Of a DNA stretch of 64,000 nucleotides, positions 16,701-24,961 are shown piece after piece. The DNA is from Oscillospiraceae bacterium. Its GTDB lineage: Bacteria > Bacillota > Clostridia > Saccharofermentanales > Saccharofermentanaceae. Positions within the stretch are counted from its first letter, which is position 1. Each line of letters starts with the position of its first letter. Below the pieces are notes generated by a model that was given only the letters and a program-made list of their open reading frames with translations, had not been told where the DNA came from and ran no database searches. The stretch spans positions 186,001-250,000 of the forward strand of contig CACZGS010000005.1 in the NCBI GenBank assembly GCA_902780785.1, read 5' to 3'. Made by a program: the position numbers and the translations under genes.

Positions 16701-17851
16701 GCCATGACTTCGCCCGTTGCCTTCATCTGTGTGCCGAGATTTCTCTTTGCATATACGAACTTGTCGAAAGGCCACTTCGGATACTTTACTGCGACATAGT
16801 CCAGTGCAGGCTCGAAAGCTGCATATGTATGGCCTGTTACCGCATTTACGATCTCGTGGAGTCTGTAACCTATGGCAATCTTTGTAGCAACCTTTGCGAT
16901 CGGATAACCTGTTGCCTTTGAAGCAAGAGCGGATGATCTTGATACTCTCGGGTTAACTTCGATTACCGCATATTCAAAGGAGTTGGGATTGAGCGCAAAC
17001 TGGCAGTTACATCCGCCTTCTACGCCCAAAGCTTCGATGATATTAAGTGATGCTGTTCTGAGCATCTGATACTCTTTGTCTGAGAGCGTTACTGCAGGAG
17101 CGATGACTATTGAGTCGCCTGTGTGAACGCCGACGGGGTCTAAGTTCTCCATCGAGCAGACCGTGATGACATTGCCGTCCTTATCTCTTATTACTTCGAA
17201 CTCGATCTCTTTCCAGCCTGCGATTCCGCGCTCGATCAGGACCTGTGTGATAGGTGACAATGCAAGACCGTTTCTTGCGATCTCGTGGAGCTCTTCCTCG
17301 TTGTTTGCGATACCGCCGCCTGTTCCACCCAATGTGAATGCAGGTCTTACGATGACCGGATATCCGATCTCTTTTGCGAAGTCCATCGCGTCCTCAACTG
17401 TCGTTACGACCTTTGAAGGGATGCAGGGCTGGCCGATAGCTTCCATCGTGTCCTTGAACATCTGACGGTCTTCGGCTTTGTCGATACACTCGGGTGAGGA
17501 ACCTAAGAGCTTTACGCCGTGGGATTCAAGGAATCCTTCTTTTGCGAGCTGCATGCAGAGTGTCAAAGCAGTCTGTCCGCCAAGTCCTGAGAGGATAGAG
17601 TCGGGCTTTTCAATCTCGATGATTCTCTTAACTGTCGTAAGCGTAAGGGGTTCGATGTAGATCTTATCTGCCATCGACTTGTCTGTCATGATCGTAGCAG
17701 GGTTGGAGTTAAGGAGTACGATCTCGATGCCGTCTTCTCTCAATGCGCGGCACGCCTGTGTACCTGCGTAGTCGAATTCTGCGGCCTGTCCGATTACGAT
17801 CGGGCCTGAACCGATAACAAGGACTTTTCTGATTGTTTTATCGAGCGGCAT
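13793..17851 (-). CDS. carB-dapF: Fusion of carbamoyl-phosphate synthase large subunit and diaminopimelate epimerase
   Basis: One uninterrupted 1352-residue frame. Residues 1 to about 1065 are a complete CarB: two ATP-grasp halves, each opening with GSGPI(V/R)IGQ, and a C-terminal MGS-like allosteric domain (FITVRNSDK onward, with ISTSAKGR). Residues 1068-1352 are a complete DapF, which converts LL- to meso-diaminopimelate; it has MQGAGNDYIYID, both catalytic cysteines (in MMCGNAIRC and ACGTGA), and the usual length. An internal ATG exists at 14650 but no ribosome site precedes it. It lies one base after carA and overlaps the HAD gene. The fusion joins arginine/pyrimidine precursor synthesis to the lysine/cell-wall branch. 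Confidence 0.93.
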   Translation of the reverse strand: MPLDKTIRKVLVIGSGPIVIGQAAEFDYAGTQACRALREDGIEIVLLNSNPATIMTDKSMADKIYIEPLTLTTVKRIIEIEKPDSILSGLGGQTALTLCMQLAKEGFLESHGVKLLGSSPECIDKAEDRQMFKDTMEAIGQPCIPSKVVTTVEDAMDFAKEIGYPVIVRPAFTLGGTGGGIANNEEELHEIARNGLALSPITQVLIERGIAGWKEIEFEVIRDKDGNVITVCSMENLDPVGVHTGDSIVIAPAVTLSDKEYQMLRTASLNIIEALGVEGGCNCQFALNPNSFEYAVIEVNPRVSRSSALASKATGYPIAKVATKIAIGYRLHEIVNAVTGHTYAAFEPALDYVAVKYPKWPFDKFVYAKRNLGTQMKATGEVMAISDSFESALMKAVRGAEISADTLHLKKMEEVADEDLMERCVTPTDERLFYVAEAIRRGVAIEEINKETKIDMWFLSKIRNLVEFEKNISGRDISFDEYVKAKKLGFTDKAIARITGKPVTYELKPTFKMVDTCAGEFEAHTPYFYATFNRPEEGGENEADFEKAGDKDKQTVIVFGSGPIRIGQGIEFDYAAVHCVHALRDLGYRVVIVNNNPETVSTDFDTGDRLYFEPLTPEDVMNIVHQEKPFGVVVAFGGQTAIKLTKTLSENNVNIIGTSADSIDMAEDRERFDELLERLGIARPKGFSVLTLEEALKAANTLEYPVLLRPSYVLGGQNMIIAFNDEDVNEYMRIILAQGIENPVLIDKYIQGKEIEVDAIYDGKDVLIPGLMEHVERAGIHSGDSIAMYPAKHIYDDMYKKLADTTIALCDGLKSTGIVNIQYIVKDNRIYVIEVNPRASRTVPYMSKVTGIPMVDVAIEVSLGTPLADMDYGTGFYRQSPYTAVKVPVFSFEKLTDVDTQLGPEMKSTGEVLGVGRNLSEALYKGLVAAGYKMYKRGGVFITVRNSDKMEIVEIAKKFDIMGFSLYATHGTAEALRLAGMEVSEVSKIHESDENNTMSLIESGKINYIISTSAKGRLPARDSVKLRRRAVMLGIPCLTAIDTADALADSLMSHFSEINTELVDINNMRDKRRKINFIKMQGAGNDYIYIDCMESMVSSPESLSVYMSDRHFGVGGDGIVLIAPSKVADCKMIMFNLDGSEGMMCGNAIRCVAKYMYDERGHKKRHMKIETKSGIKTLEIMTLGGVASRVKVDMGKAELYPPKIPCTLPGDKAINVPVNIDGDQYNITAVSMGNPHAVVFTDLVDVMDLEKIGPKFEYSTDIFPERVNTEFVKVIDDHTLKMRVWERGSGETMACGTGACATVVAACENGFCQKGEDIRVILKGGDLIIRYTDDTVYMTGNCAKVFEGTMEV

Positions 17852-17852
17852 A

Positions 17853-18932
17853 TTATTTCTCCTCCTTGTTTTCCATCATGCTGATAAAGTTATCGAAAAG
17901 GAATTCCGTATCCTTAGGGCCTCCGCAGGCTTCCGGGTGGAACTGTACGGAGTAAGCGGGCTTATCAAGATACTTGATTCCTTCGTTTGTTCCGTCGTTA
18001 ACGTTAACGAAGTATTCTTTCGCGATCTTGGTATCGATTGAATTGCTCTCGACCTGATAACCGTGGTTCTGTGATGTGATATAGACTCTTCCTGTCTCAA
18101 GGTTCTTAACAGGGTGGTTAGCGCCTCTGTGTCCGTACTTGAGCTTGGATGTCTTGAATCCGTGAGCGAGAGCTAAGATCTGGTGGCCCAAGCAGATTCC
18201 CATGATCGGGATCCCTGAATCCTTCAGGACCTTCATTGTCTCGATCGCTTTTGTATTATCCTCAGGATCTCCGGGGCCGTTTGAAAGGAAGATTCCGTCG
18301 GGTGCAAGCTCCATTACCTTAGAAGCATCAGTATCTGCGGGAAGGAGATGGACTTCGCAGCCTCTCTTTGCGAGTTCTCTTGCGATATTGCTCTTGATGC
18401 CGAAGTCGAACATAGCGACCTTGAACTTTACTTCGCCCTCAGGTGATACGATGGTCTCCTCAGGTGTCGTTACCTCTTCAACGGGGTCCTTGATCTTATA
18501 TGCCTTGATCTCATCTAATGTGAACTCGTCGGGACGGTCGCAGATCGCGCCGTTCATCGTGCCGTATTCTCTGAGACACTTTGTAAGAGCTCTCGTATCG
18601 ATCCCCTTAAGTCCGGGAATGCCCTGTTCCTTAAGGAATGTATCGAGATCGGTCTCACATCTGAAGTTTGAAGGAAGATCGCAGACTTCTCTTACGATAT
18701 AGCCTGAGACATTTATTTTCGAGCTCTCCATATCGGGAGTGATTATTCCGTAGTTACCTATCAGAGGGAATGTCTGAACTACTGCCTGACCCTTGTAGCT
18801 GGGATCTGTCAGTGTCTCCAAATAAGCTGTCATTGCCGTAGTAAATACTATCTCGGAAATGACGCTGCCCGAAGCACCCATGGCTTCGCCTTCATAAACG
18901 TTGCCGTTCTCCAATACCAGATAACGTTTCAT
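17853..18932 (-). CDS. carA: Carbamoyl-phosphate synthase small (glutaminase) subunit
   Basis: CarA supplies ammonia from glutamine to CarB. The 359-residue protein has the CPSase small-chain N-terminal domain and a class I glutamine amidotransferase domain, with the nucleophile in GICLGHQI and the His-Glu pair in QFHPEA. The ATG is preceded by AAAGGGGG. Only 18 bases separate the end of the thrC terminator's T-rich tract from this start, so there is no room for an ordinary promoter: transcription must come by readthrough or from within thrC. Confidence 0.95.
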   Translation of the reverse strand: MKRYLVLENGNVYEGEAMGASGSVISEIVFTTAMTAYLETLTDPSYKGQAVVQTFPLIGNYGIITPDMESSKINVSGYIVREVCDLPSNFRCETDLDTFLKEQGIPGLKGIDTRALTKCLREYGTMNGAICDRPDEFTLDEIKAYKIKDPVEEVTTPEETIVSPEGEVKFKVAMFDFGIKSNIARELAKRGCEVHLLPADTDASKVMELAPDGIFLSNGPGDPEDNTKAIETMKVLKDSGIPIMGICLGHQILALAHGFKTSKLKYGHRGANHPVKNLETGRVYITSQNHGYQVESNSIDTKIAKEYFVNVNDGTNEGIKYLDKPAYSVQFHPEACGGPKDTEFLFDNFISMMENKEEK

Positions 18933-18950
18933 ATCATCATGCCCCCTTTT

Positions 18951-18984
18951 ATAAAAAAGGCTTTTCTGTTGGGAGAAAAGCCTT
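18951..18984 (-). terminator. Terminator (or attenuator) between thrC and carA
   Basis: An 11-base perfect stem (AAGGCTTTTCT/AGAAAAGCCTT, 6-base loop) followed on the minus strand by six T and then TATAAAA. It begins right after the thrC stop (18995) and its T-run ends 18 bases before the carA ATG. Confidence 0.85.
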
Positions 18985-18994
18985 AAAAATCAAA

Positions 18995-20503
18995 TCAATC
19001 AAGAAGTATCTTGCGCACCATGCTCATCATCTGTTCCTTCTCGATAACATCCTTATGCCTTATTTCCAAAGACGGTAATTCTGAAATAGACTGAGGAACC
19101 TCAAGTCCGCTTTCTTCGGCAAGTTCGGCGATGATATCCGGTATTGACTTGTTGTCGGAATAACCGGCTCCTCTCAAAGCGTCCATAACTGCCGGTGCGA
19201 ACTTGAACGGAGATGCCGTGGATGCAAATACTGTCTTGCTCTCATCACCTGATCTTGTGTGATATCTTCCGTAGATGTTGAATCCTACTGCCGTATGAGG
19301 ATCGATAACATGATCCGTACGGTCATATACTTCGAGGATCGTCTTGGATACGCCTGTCTCATCAGCAAAGCCGCCAACGAAGAGTCTCTGCAGAGACTTC
19401 AGTGTATCTTTGTCGACACTGTACTTGCCCTTCTCGAAAAGATCCGTCATCCATTCGGTTACCTTCTTGTAATCCATATCCGTGATCTCGAAAAGAAGTC
19501 TCTCAAGATTTGAAGAGATAAGGATATCCATTGAAGGAGATGTCGTCTTAAAGAACTCTCTGTTGCGGTCGTAGATACCGCTGGAGAAGAAGTCGCAGAG
19601 AACCTTGTTTCTGTTGGAAGCGCAGATAAGCTTTCTTACCGGAATGCCCATCTGCTTAGCGAACCATGCAGCAAGTATATTACCGAAGTTACCTGTGGGA
19701 ACTACGATATTGAAAGACTCTGTAAGATCCATCTTTCCTTTTCTGATAAGTTCAACATAAGAATAAACATAGTAAGCGATCTGAGGCGCAAGTCTTCCCC
19801 AGTTAATGGAGTTTGCGGAAGAGAGCATAACGTCATGCTCATCGAGAGTGATGGCAAATTCCATGTCACCGAAGATCTGCTTAACACCTGTCTGTGCATC
19901 ATCAAAGCAGCCGTTAACTGCGATTACATGTGTATTGGATCCGCCTGTTGTTGTCATCTGGAGCTTCTGAGCTTCAGATACTCCGCCTGTCGGATAGAAT
20001 ACGATAATCTCTGTTCCGGGAAGATCCTTGAAGCCCTCAAGTGCTGCCTTACCCGTGTCACCGGAAGTAGCCGTAAGGATGCAGATCTTCTTATTTGTAC
20101 CAGTCTTCTTTGCGGAAGCGGTCATAAGATGAGGCAGGAGCTGGAGAGCTACGTCCTTAAAAGCACACGTAGGTCCGTGCCAGAGCTCTAAGATATATTC
20201 CCTGTCGTTATATTCGTTCATCTGAACGAGAGGAACGGGGTTCTCGCCCCACTTCTCTTCAGCATAAGCCTGTCTTGTATATTCGAGGAGTTCAGCTTCG
20301 GTAAAATCAGTAAGGAACTTCGAAAGAACAAAAGCGGACAGTTCATAGAACTGCATTGTCTGCATTCTCTCTAAGTCTTCCTGTGTAAGCTGAGGGATAG
20401 TCTCAGGCACAAAAAGACCGCCGTCGGGAGCGATGCCTCTGATTATTGCCTCGCTTGAAGAAAACTTTCCTTCATATCCTCTTGTGCTTATATAGTTCAT
20501 CAT
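18995..20503 (-). CDS. thrC: Threonine synthase
   Basis: ThrC converts O-phosphohomoserine to threonine with PLP. The 502 residues begin with the family N-terminus (YISTRG), carry the PLP lysine in HGPTCAFKDVALQ (Lys116), TSGDTGKAAL, and the phosphate-binding VPTGNFGN. The length fits the long (yeast/E. coli-like) class. Two ATGs are adjacent; the second (20500) is better spaced from AAGGAG, while the first overlaps the upstream stop as ATGA. A terminator follows. Confidence 0.93.
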   Translation of the reverse strand: MMNYISTRGYEGKFSSSEAIIRGIAPDGGLFVPETIPQLTQEDLERMQTMQFYELSAFVLSKFLTDFTEAELLEYTRQAYAEEKWGENPVPLVQMNEYNDREYILELWHGPTCAFKDVALQLLPHLMTASAKKTGTNKKICILTATSGDTGKAALEGFKDLPGTEIIVFYPTGGVSEAQKLQMTTTGGSNTHVIAVNGCFDDAQTGVKQIFGDMEFAITLDEHDVMLSSANSINWGRLAPQIAYYVYSYVELIRKGKMDLTESFNIVVPTGNFGNILAAWFAKQMGIPVRKLICASNRNKVLCDFFSSGIYDRNREFFKTTSPSMDILISSNLERLLFEITDMDYKKVTEWMTDLFEKGKYSVDKDTLKSLQRLFVGGFADETGVSKTILEVYDRTDHVIDPHTAVGFNIYGRYHTRSGDESKTVFASTASPFKFAPAVMDALRGAGYSDNKSIPDIIAELAEESGLEVPQSISELPSLEIRHKDVIEKEQMMSMVRKILLD

Positions 20504-21489
20504 GTCTCTCCTTGAGCCGTTGTTGTTGTCGTTGCCGTACCTGCCGTATACGCTGTCAATTCAGTTGACGTCGTTTCTGTTGTGGTGGTAGTCGACTCAG
20601 TCTCCGACTCGCTTTCCATTCCGATCGTATGCCTTGCAGTATCCTGCGGCATGTTCGCAGTGGAATATGTACCGAAGCTCGATTCGTATGCGCTTACGAG
20701 GGCTGAAACCTCGGGATCGTATCTGTTGCGGTAGAACTCTCTGTGCAGGTATTCGAGCCTGTCCTGAGCGTCGCCGCCGGCTTCGATCTGTTTTACCAGA
20801 GGAATAATACCAAATATGATGAGAAGCGTCACTAGTAACATTGACAGAATTACGACGCCGACAACGATTAAACTTTTCATTCTCTCTCTGGGAGATTTTA
20901 TATCCTCAATATCTATTGAATCATCAGGGAGCTCATCGGCAACTCCGCCCGAGCGCATCATGATGTCTCTTCTCTCTTTGGAAGAGGCCATTTGAGGCGG
21001 TTCGGAGGTCTTCTGGGCCTTCGTAAGGATAGGCGCCTGGAAGTTTGCTCTTGCAGCAGGAGAAGATCCTGATGCCATCTGCGCATTCTTTAGCTTACCT
21101 GCGATATCTGCAGGCGGCAGATCCGGCGGGGGATTCTTGATGTCCTCTCTTACCATTCTCAGTGCTTCCTGGGCGATCGAGAGATACTGCTCTGTCGCAA
21201 GCACACCCTGAATGGCAAATGCCAGGCTTCCTTCTGCTCTCTTGAACTGGCCCTCTCTTGCAAGGCAAAGACCGAAGATCAATGCCGGATCTCCCCACTT
21301 CTGATACTGGGAGATCAAGGGCTTTAAAAATATCTGTGCAACGTCAGTGCCTTCGCCCTGACTGTTCTGCAATGCTCTGTTGTACTGGCGGACAATACGG
21401 GCTTTCTCTTCATTGCTGACATCGAAAAGAATGAGACTCGACTCATTTATAGGCTGTATCAACATGCATAAGCTTAAATAGTCGTGCAT
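20500..21489 (-). CDS. Single-pass membrane protein of unknown function with Thr-rich tail
   Basis: I do not recognise a named family. The 329 residues comprise an N-terminal helical region (about 25-125) that looks TPR-like (FGLCLAREGQFKRAEGSLAFAI), a proline/alanine-rich linker, one membrane helix (about 207-230, after PRERMKS), and an outer part ending in a long Thr/Ser/Glu low-complexity tail (about 290-329). The predicted topology puts the TPR-like part in the cytoplasm. The start at 21489 is supported by AAAGGA 8 bases upstream and overlaps folC by 16 bases; it overlaps thrC by 4 bases. Confidence 0.7.
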   Translation of the reverse strand: MHDYLSLCMLIQPINESSLILFDVSNEEKARIVRQYNRALQNSQGEGTDVAQIFLKPLISQYQKWGDPALIFGLCLAREGQFKRAEGSLAFAIQGVLATEQYLSIAQEALRMVREDIKNPPPDLPPADIAGKLKNAQMASGSSPAARANFQAPILTKAQKTSEPPQMASSKERRDIMMRSGGVADELPDDSIDIEDIKSPRERMKSLIVVGVVILSMLLVTLLIIFGIIPLVKQIEAGGDAQDRLEYLHREFYRNRYDPEVSALVSAYESSFGTYSTANMPQDTARHTIGMESESETESTTTTTETTSTELTAYTAGTATTTTTAQGET

Positions 21490-22865
21490 TCAATCAATCC
21501 TTTCAGTGTGGCCCTGATCTGACCCGCAAGATAAAGCGATCCGGTAGCCAGAATTATCATACCGTCATCAAGTGATTTACGGTACGCAAGCCTCGTGCCT
21601 TCACAGGCATCGGGAACTGCCTCCAAATCGTCGCTGATATTATACACATAATTAATTTTATGTGCGAGAACATCAGCGGGTTCGGATCTGGGATTGTCCG
21701 GTGTTACCGTTACCGCGCTCCTGATGTTGATACCGCATGATCTATAGGCTTCAAGGATACCATCAACATCCTTGTCTGCCATTACGCCCATGAGAAGTCT
21801 TACAGGTTTGCCTCTAAGTGAACCTCCGAGCATCTCATTCATTGTAGCGCCAAGGCTTTGTGCGCCCTGCGGATTATGTCCGCCGTCGATTATTATCACG
21901 GGCTTTAAGCTCAAGAGTTCTGCTCTGCACTTCCATCTGGCAAGCGCAATGCCTTCCTTAATGGCATCAGCAGGAACTCCGCATTTCTTAGCGGCTTCGA
22001 TCGCCGTGATCGCATTTCCTATCTGGTGCTTTCCGTTAAGGGCAGTGCTGTAGAGTGTGCCCTCATATGTAAATTCCATGCGTCCGTCTTCAGTAAAACG
22101 GGCGCTGTCAAAAGCTTCCTTGCTGCCTGCAAAAGTGAGCTCAATACCTTTCTCTTCAGCTTTTGATATGAGCGTCGCCCTTACATCAGGCTTCATTTCT
22201 TCGGGCAGGATCATAAGATCAGGATCAAAACATACTGCAGGAGAGCCTTCCTTGAAGATGCCTGCCTTCTCGCCTGTTATCTCTGAGATCGTATTTCCCA
22301 GAACACCCGTGTGATCAAGCCCCATCGCGGTAATTACCGTCACCATGGGATCTTTTATGATGTTCGTGGAATCAAGCCTGCCGCCAAGTCCTACTTCAAG
22401 GACTGCGACATCGATATTCTTCGCTGCGAAATAAAGGAAACAGATCGCCGTGATAAGTTCAAATTCGGTAGGCTCATCACATAAGCCTGCGGCAATAAGC
22501 TTCTCACGCGCTTCTTTTACCTGTGCCGAATACTTTTCGAGATCTTCTGAAGATATCTCGCCATATGAATCATCGGCAATATATTTATCAAGTCCGGCTT
22601 TGCCGTCGATTATCCTGATTCGCTCGGAAAACCGCTCAAGATAGGGCGATGTGAAGACACCGACCGTCTTGTCCGAGGCTGCCATTATCGATGAGATGAA
22701 TGTTGCGACAGAACCCTTGCCGTTTGTTCCCGCAATATGGACAGACTTAAAACTGTCCTGGGGATTGCCAAGGAGTTCCATTAAGGCGGTGATCCGTTCA
22801 AGTCCGGGTTTGATGCCGAATTTCAATGCTCCTTCTAAAAGCTCCGGCACCTTGGATTCAGGCAT
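21474..22865 (-). CDS. folC: Folylpolyglutamate synthase / dihydrofolate synthase
   Basis: FolC adds glutamate to dihydropteroate and folates. The 463-residue Mur-ligase-like protein has the P-loop HIAGTNGKGSV, the SPYLERFSERI segment, LEVGLGGRLDSTN and DGGHNPQGA, all typical. Its ATG overlaps the end of the GtrA-like gene by 8 bases. Confidence 0.93.
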   Translation of the reverse strand: MPESKVPELLEGALKFGIKPGLERITALMELLGNPQDSFKSVHIAGTNGKGSVATFISSIMAASDKTVGVFTSPYLERFSERIRIIDGKAGLDKYIADDSYGEISSEDLEKYSAQVKEAREKLIAAGLCDEPTEFELITAICFLYFAAKNIDVAVLEVGLGGRLDSTNIIKDPMVTVITAMGLDHTGVLGNTISEITGEKAGIFKEGSPAVCFDPDLMILPEEMKPDVRATLISKAEEKGIELTFAGSKEAFDSARFTEDGRMEFTYEGTLYSTALNGKHQIGNAITAIEAAKKCGVPADAIKEGIALARWKCRAELLSLKPVIIIDGGHNPQGAQSLGATMNEMLGGSLRGKPVRLLMGVMADKDVDGILEAYRSCGINIRSAVTVTPDNPRSEPADVLAHKINYVYNISDDLEAVPDACEGTRLAYRKSLDDGMIILATGSLYLAGQIRATLKGLIECTTI

Positions 22866-23472
22866 CGGCGGCTTCCTTCTCAGAAGAGGGCTCTTCTATC
22901 TTCTTATCTTCCGCGTTGTAATCCACCATGTCCTTCTTCTTGAAGACCATGAGCTTACTCATTACATAATTGGCGATCATGATGAATACCGAATTGATGA
23001 GCTTGCAGAGATATTCGTATGTAAATGCGAACGACCAGATAAAGATCTGCCATACTGTCATAGGTGTGTTGATCGGAAGACCCGTAATGGATACGCAGGC
23101 CCAGATCATGAGTGAATAGACGCCGAGCTCGAGAACGAGGAAGGACAGGACTCTTGCACCTGCAAAGGTCAGAAGTTCCCTTACCACGCTTCCCTTGGAT
23201 CTGAATACCGTGACCCTGTTAAGGAAATATGCGACAAGAACGGCAATGATCCAGCATACTATCTGGTTAATGATGAACTTAAGTGACATTTCCTTGCCGA
23301 ACAGATTTACAGCCATATCGGCTTTTACGAGCTTGTCAAAAGCTACATAGCAAACCCAGTTAACGGCTGTCGTAAGACATCCGCTTACGAGATACATAAA
23401 GAGCTTACGTATCTTTTCCTGCTTCTCGGTAAGACCTTCGCCGCCTACGATGATCGTCTTAATAATTCCCAT
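22858..23472 (-). CDS. GtrA-family membrane protein
   Basis: A 204-residue protein with four membrane helices in the GtrA (PF04138) pattern: FMYLVSGCLTTAVNWVCY, a segment with AYFLNRVTVF, then two more helices. GtrA proteins are thought to flip lipid-linked sugars or assist teichoic acid and polysaccharide decoration. The charged C-terminal tail is an addition. Its place after a cell-wall hydrolase and a surface adhesin-like gene suggests an envelope role; that is inference. Confidence 0.82.
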   Translation of the reverse strand: MGIIKTIIVGGEGLTEKQEKIRKLFMYLVSGCLTTAVNWVCYVAFDKLVKADMAVNLFGKEMSLKFIINQIVCWIIAVLVAYFLNRVTVFRSKGSVVRELLTFAGARVLSFLVLELGVYSLMIWACVSITGLPINTPMTVWQIFIWSFAFTYEYLCKLINSVFIMIANYVMSKLMVFKKKDMVDYNAEDKKIEEPSSEKEAADA

Positions 23473-23479
23473 TTTTCCC

Positions 23480-24961
23480 TTATACCCTCTTCGGTCTAGG
23501 ATTTGTTCTGTCTGATACCATTCTTCTTACTATATAAACGGTAATGGTAATAATGACCGCTTCAATAATAGCAATTACGAGGAAAACGTCAAACAGATAA
23601 GAGTACAAAAGTTCCGCCTTTTTGTCCGCAAATCTGTAGCGGCTTAGCGAACCCGTATTCTTGTCATAGTAATAGAAATCCCTGTTTCCGCTGTCATCGG
23701 CAAGATAACAGATGAATTCGCCTTTGTCATTCTCATATCCTGACAGGATGACCGTGCCGGTGTCATAAGTTGCCGGCTTGAATTCATCAGGGATCATCAA
23801 TTCTGCCGGAACATCAGCAATCTTAAGTATTCCGGATTCCTTGATGATGGTCTTATCCATTTCATAAGGGATCACGGTCTTTGAATTGATGTTATAGAAA
23901 TAAAGCCCGGGTGATTTGGTTCCGTCGAAAAGATATAACAGGACACTTGCCACGCCGTCCTTTACATAAGCAGGAACGCTGTATCCGTTAATGGTCTTGG
24001 TCGTCAGGTAAAAATCTTCGGGAACGTTTACTTCTTCAGGAACATCAAGGAATGTATATGAGATTCCGTTATTGTCCACAAGGGACGAATTCTCAGGGAT
24101 ATTACTCTCACGGCGGATAACATGAATGGTATAACACATGTGATTTATTCCGTCCTGGGCCGTGACATCTATCTTTACGGCATTGTCACCAAGCGCAAGC
24201 TTCTGGCTTCCGGTGATTACCACGGCAGCCCAACGGTTGCTTGCCAATACGCTGATCTGGACTTCCGTTACGGAACGCTCTACAGAACAATGATATTCGG
24301 TTATGTTCGGATTGAATTCAGGTGTTATCGAAGTGCCTCTTATCTTAAGCTGGGCGATGGTCGCATCACTCGAGGGACCCGTTCTTCCTACTGGAAGCTT
24401 TAATCCGCTGCCGATCTTGGCTGCAACTATTGTGTCAACGGCTTTGAATTCTCCCAATTCGCTGAGCCAGCAGTTGAACTCTCCTCTGCAGTCAGGGAAC
24501 AGTCTCAATGCGATGGTAAAAAGGGTTACCTGCTCATCTGAATAAAGCGATGCTGAAGACTCATCGTCAGAGCTGCCTTCAGTATCTGAATTTACCATCT
24601 TATCCATAACGTTTATCGTGAGCTCGCCCGGTTCCAGTGTCTCATTGTGATTATAATTGACGAGTTCTTTTCCCATCTCCGAGGAAACGTATTCAGCTTT
24701 ATCCGCATCGAAGCAGAACTTGATAGGTCCGAGCTCAGTAATGCCGGGCATCTTGCTTGCAAGGACATCAACGAGGACGATGTCTCCGGGACCCAGATTC
24801 GATGCATTGGAATTCAGGGAAACCATGATCTCGGAATCCGCTTTTACAACGGGCGCCTTAAGGCTTGCCATGCAGATCGAGACAACAAGAAGAACAGCAA
24901 GAACGGCAGCACCGGTCTTTGCAAATAATGATACTATCCTGTTGTCAGCAAATGTTTTCAT
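23480..24961 (-). CDS. Membrane-anchored surface protein with cohesin-like and cadherin-like domains
   Basis: A protein of about 493 residues with an N-terminal signal/anchor segment (about 15-42), a cohesin-like beta domain (about 44-190: VSLNSNASNLGPGD, FCFDADKAEYVSSE, LFTIALRLF), a cadherin-like beta-sandwich domain (about 200-288: ATIAQLKI, PNITEYHCSVE, ending YTIHVIR), two similar repeats of unknown type (about 290-450), and a C-terminal membrane helix (about 455-482). It is probably exposed on the cell surface. The likely start is ATG 24961, which overlaps the stop of the glucosaminidase gene (TGATG); a TTG one codon earlier is possible. Confidence 0.7.
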   Translation of the reverse strand: MKTFADNRIVSLFAKTGAAVLAVLLVVSICMASLKAPVVKADSEIMVSLNSNASNLGPGDIVLVDVLASKMPGITELGPIKFCFDADKAEYVSSEMGKELVNYNHNETLEPGELTINVMDKMVNSDTEGSSDDESSASLYSDEQVTLFTIALRLFPDCRGEFNCWLSELGEFKAVDTIVAAKIGSGLKLPVGRTGPSSDATIAQLKIRGTSITPEFNPNITEYHCSVERSVTEVQISVLASNRWAAVVITGSQKLALGDNAVKIDVTAQDGINHMCYTIHVIRRESNIPENSSLVDNNGISYTFLDVPEEVNVPEDFYLTTKTINGYSVPAYVKDGVASVLLYLFDGTKSPGLYFYNINSKTVIPYEMDKTIIKESGILKIADVPAELMIPDEFKPATYDTGTVILSGYENDKGEFICYLADDSGNRDFYYYDKNTGSLSRYRFADKKAELLYSYLFDVFLVIAIIEAVIITITVYIVRRMVSDRTNPRPKRV

